Part shown: piece after piece, positions 5,445 to 6,081 of the stretch
Position numbering within the stretch: position 1 is the stretch's first letter
Layout of the letters: every line of letters starts with the position of its first letter
Origin: an uncultured Cocleimonas sp.
Lineage (GTDB): Bacteria > Pseudomonadota > Gammaproteobacteria > Thiotrichales > Thiotrichaceae
Assembly (NCBI GenBank): GCA_937974135.1
Contig: CALJIH010000228.1
Coordinates: 1 to 6,081 of the forward strand
DNA length: 6,081 nt
Reading direction: 5' to 3'
Translations under genes and position numbers: made by a program
Notes under the pieces: generated by a model
Database searches by the model: none
What the model saw: the letters and a program-made list of their open reading frames with translations, nothing else
Told to the model about the DNA's origin: nothing

Positions 5445-6081
5445 ATGGAGGCTGGTATACCAATCGACCTATCCAATATAAGTGAGGAAGATAAAACACT
5501 AATAGAAAGTCAACTGCATATAATTTTAACAAGCACTTACTTTCACTCTGCAAAACAAATGAAACGTTTTTTAGAGTATATAGTTAAGAAAACACTTATT
5601 GGTGAAGGTACATTATTAAAGCAATATACAATTGGTGTTGAGGCATTGGGCTTGCCTGATGATTTTGACTCTGAAACCAATCCAAGTGTAAGAATCATGG
5701 GTGGCAGAGTAAGAAGTCGACTCAGAGATTTCTACATAGATACAAAAGAAAGTAAAATTTTAATTGAGATTCCTAAAGGCACTTATACCCCAAAATTTAG
5801 TTATTACGATGGCACGAACACTACGAATAATAAAAACTATGGCGCCAATCAAACACTCAAAACATCCTCAGGTCCTAGCATTGCTTTAGTGAGTTATACA
5901 GATCGTAATCAAAGCAAAAAAAGTAATCGTTTTTTGTTACAAACTGTCGATAGCTTAATTGAAAAGTTTTCTCGGTTTTTGTTATGTAAATCTAGTGTTT
6001 ATAACCCTTATTCTGATAAAAATGATCCTTATATCAAAGGCAAGAATTTAAATGAAGATTATTCATTATCTTTGTATGTGC
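5445..6081 (+). CDS. Putative regulator: winged-helix-like N-terminal module plus start of a TolB-like domain (cut by window edge)
   Basis: The 212 visible residues run off the window end. Residues about 13-120 match the module found at the N-terminus of many TolB-like/TPR proteins often labelled 'adenylate cyclase': ILTSTYFHSAKQMKRFLEYIV (from 27), LLKQYTIGVEALG (57-69), DDFDSETNPSVRIMGGRVRSRL (from 72), and IEIPKGTYTPKF (107-118). The spacing and the R-x-x-x-x-R-V-R-S-R-L basic patch suggest a winged-helix-like DNA-binding or response-regulator-like domain. After a polar, Asn-rich linker (122-142), PSIALVSY (144-151) corresponds to the PSIAVLPF start of the TolB-like domain. Most relatives have a membrane segment in the linker; none is visible here, so this one is probably cytoplasmic. 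The downstream domains (TPR or others) and the regulated genes are unseen. The frame was read without interruption to the edge. Molecular function is unproven for this family. Confidence 0.72.
   Translation, partial: MEAGIPIDLSNISEEDKTLIESQLHIILTSTYFHSAKQMKRFLEYIVKKTLIGEGTLLKQYTIGVEALGLPDDFDSETNPSVRIMGGRVRSRLRDFYIDTKESKILIEIPKGTYTPKFSYYDGTNTTNNKNYGANQTLKTSSGPSIALVSYTDRNQSKKSNRFLLQTVDSLIEKFSRFLLCKSSVYNPYSDKNDPYIKGKNLNEDYSLSLYV

Noticed and set aside
5362..5553. 63-codon minus-strand open frame
   Set aside because: It overlaps the start of the plus-strand regulator, which has a recognisable domain, and its hydrophobic product comes from AT-rich sequence.

Overview
The window looks like a chromosomal segment of an AT-rich gammaproteobacterium. 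The evidence is the protein content: a ClpB closely collinear with the E. coli protein (its motifs sit one residue later), an FtsE/FtsX pair of the proteobacterial type, and a heat-shock promoter of the enterobacterial sigma-32 kind. No genus can be named from the sequence alone.

Layout, left to right. Positions 1-1358 (minus) hold the first 452 codons of the disaggregase gene clpB, cut by the window edge in the middle domain. A good sigma-32 promoter match lies just upstream (1412-1437). Positions 1488-1677 hold a compact 190-bp structured element with near-identical 17-bp inverted ends and two internal hairpins, probably a non-autonomous MITE or REP-type element. A minus-strand gene group follows, read from right to left as ftsE (4064-3417), ftsX (3417-2461) and a TauE/SafE-type (TSUP) membrane transporter (2442-1690). 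ftsE and ftsX overlap by one base, and the transporter starts 18 nt after ftsX. The usual gammaproteobacterial neighbours of ftsEX, ftsY upstream and rpoH downstream, are absent.

A 128-bp divergent intergenic region (4065-4192) separates ftsE from a plus-strand gene (4193-5281). That gene encodes an exported protein with two thioredoxin-like domains (CPYC and CKNC). After a 163-bp AT-rich gap with alternative small hairpins comes the start of a second plus-strand gene (5445 to the window end). Its N-terminal domain is the winged-helix-like module found in front of TolB-like/TPR 'adenylate cyclase-like' regulators. The protein seems to lack the membrane segment that usually follows this module.

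How the genes fit together: ClpB is protein quality control and FtsEX is septal peptidoglycan hydrolysis control. The TSUP transporter (organosulfur or sulfite-type anions in characterised members) and the SoxW-like double thioredoxin hint at periplasmic sulfur or thiol chemistry, but that link is inference from family resemblance and proximity. I see no tRNA, rRNA, CRISPR array or complete insertion sequence.
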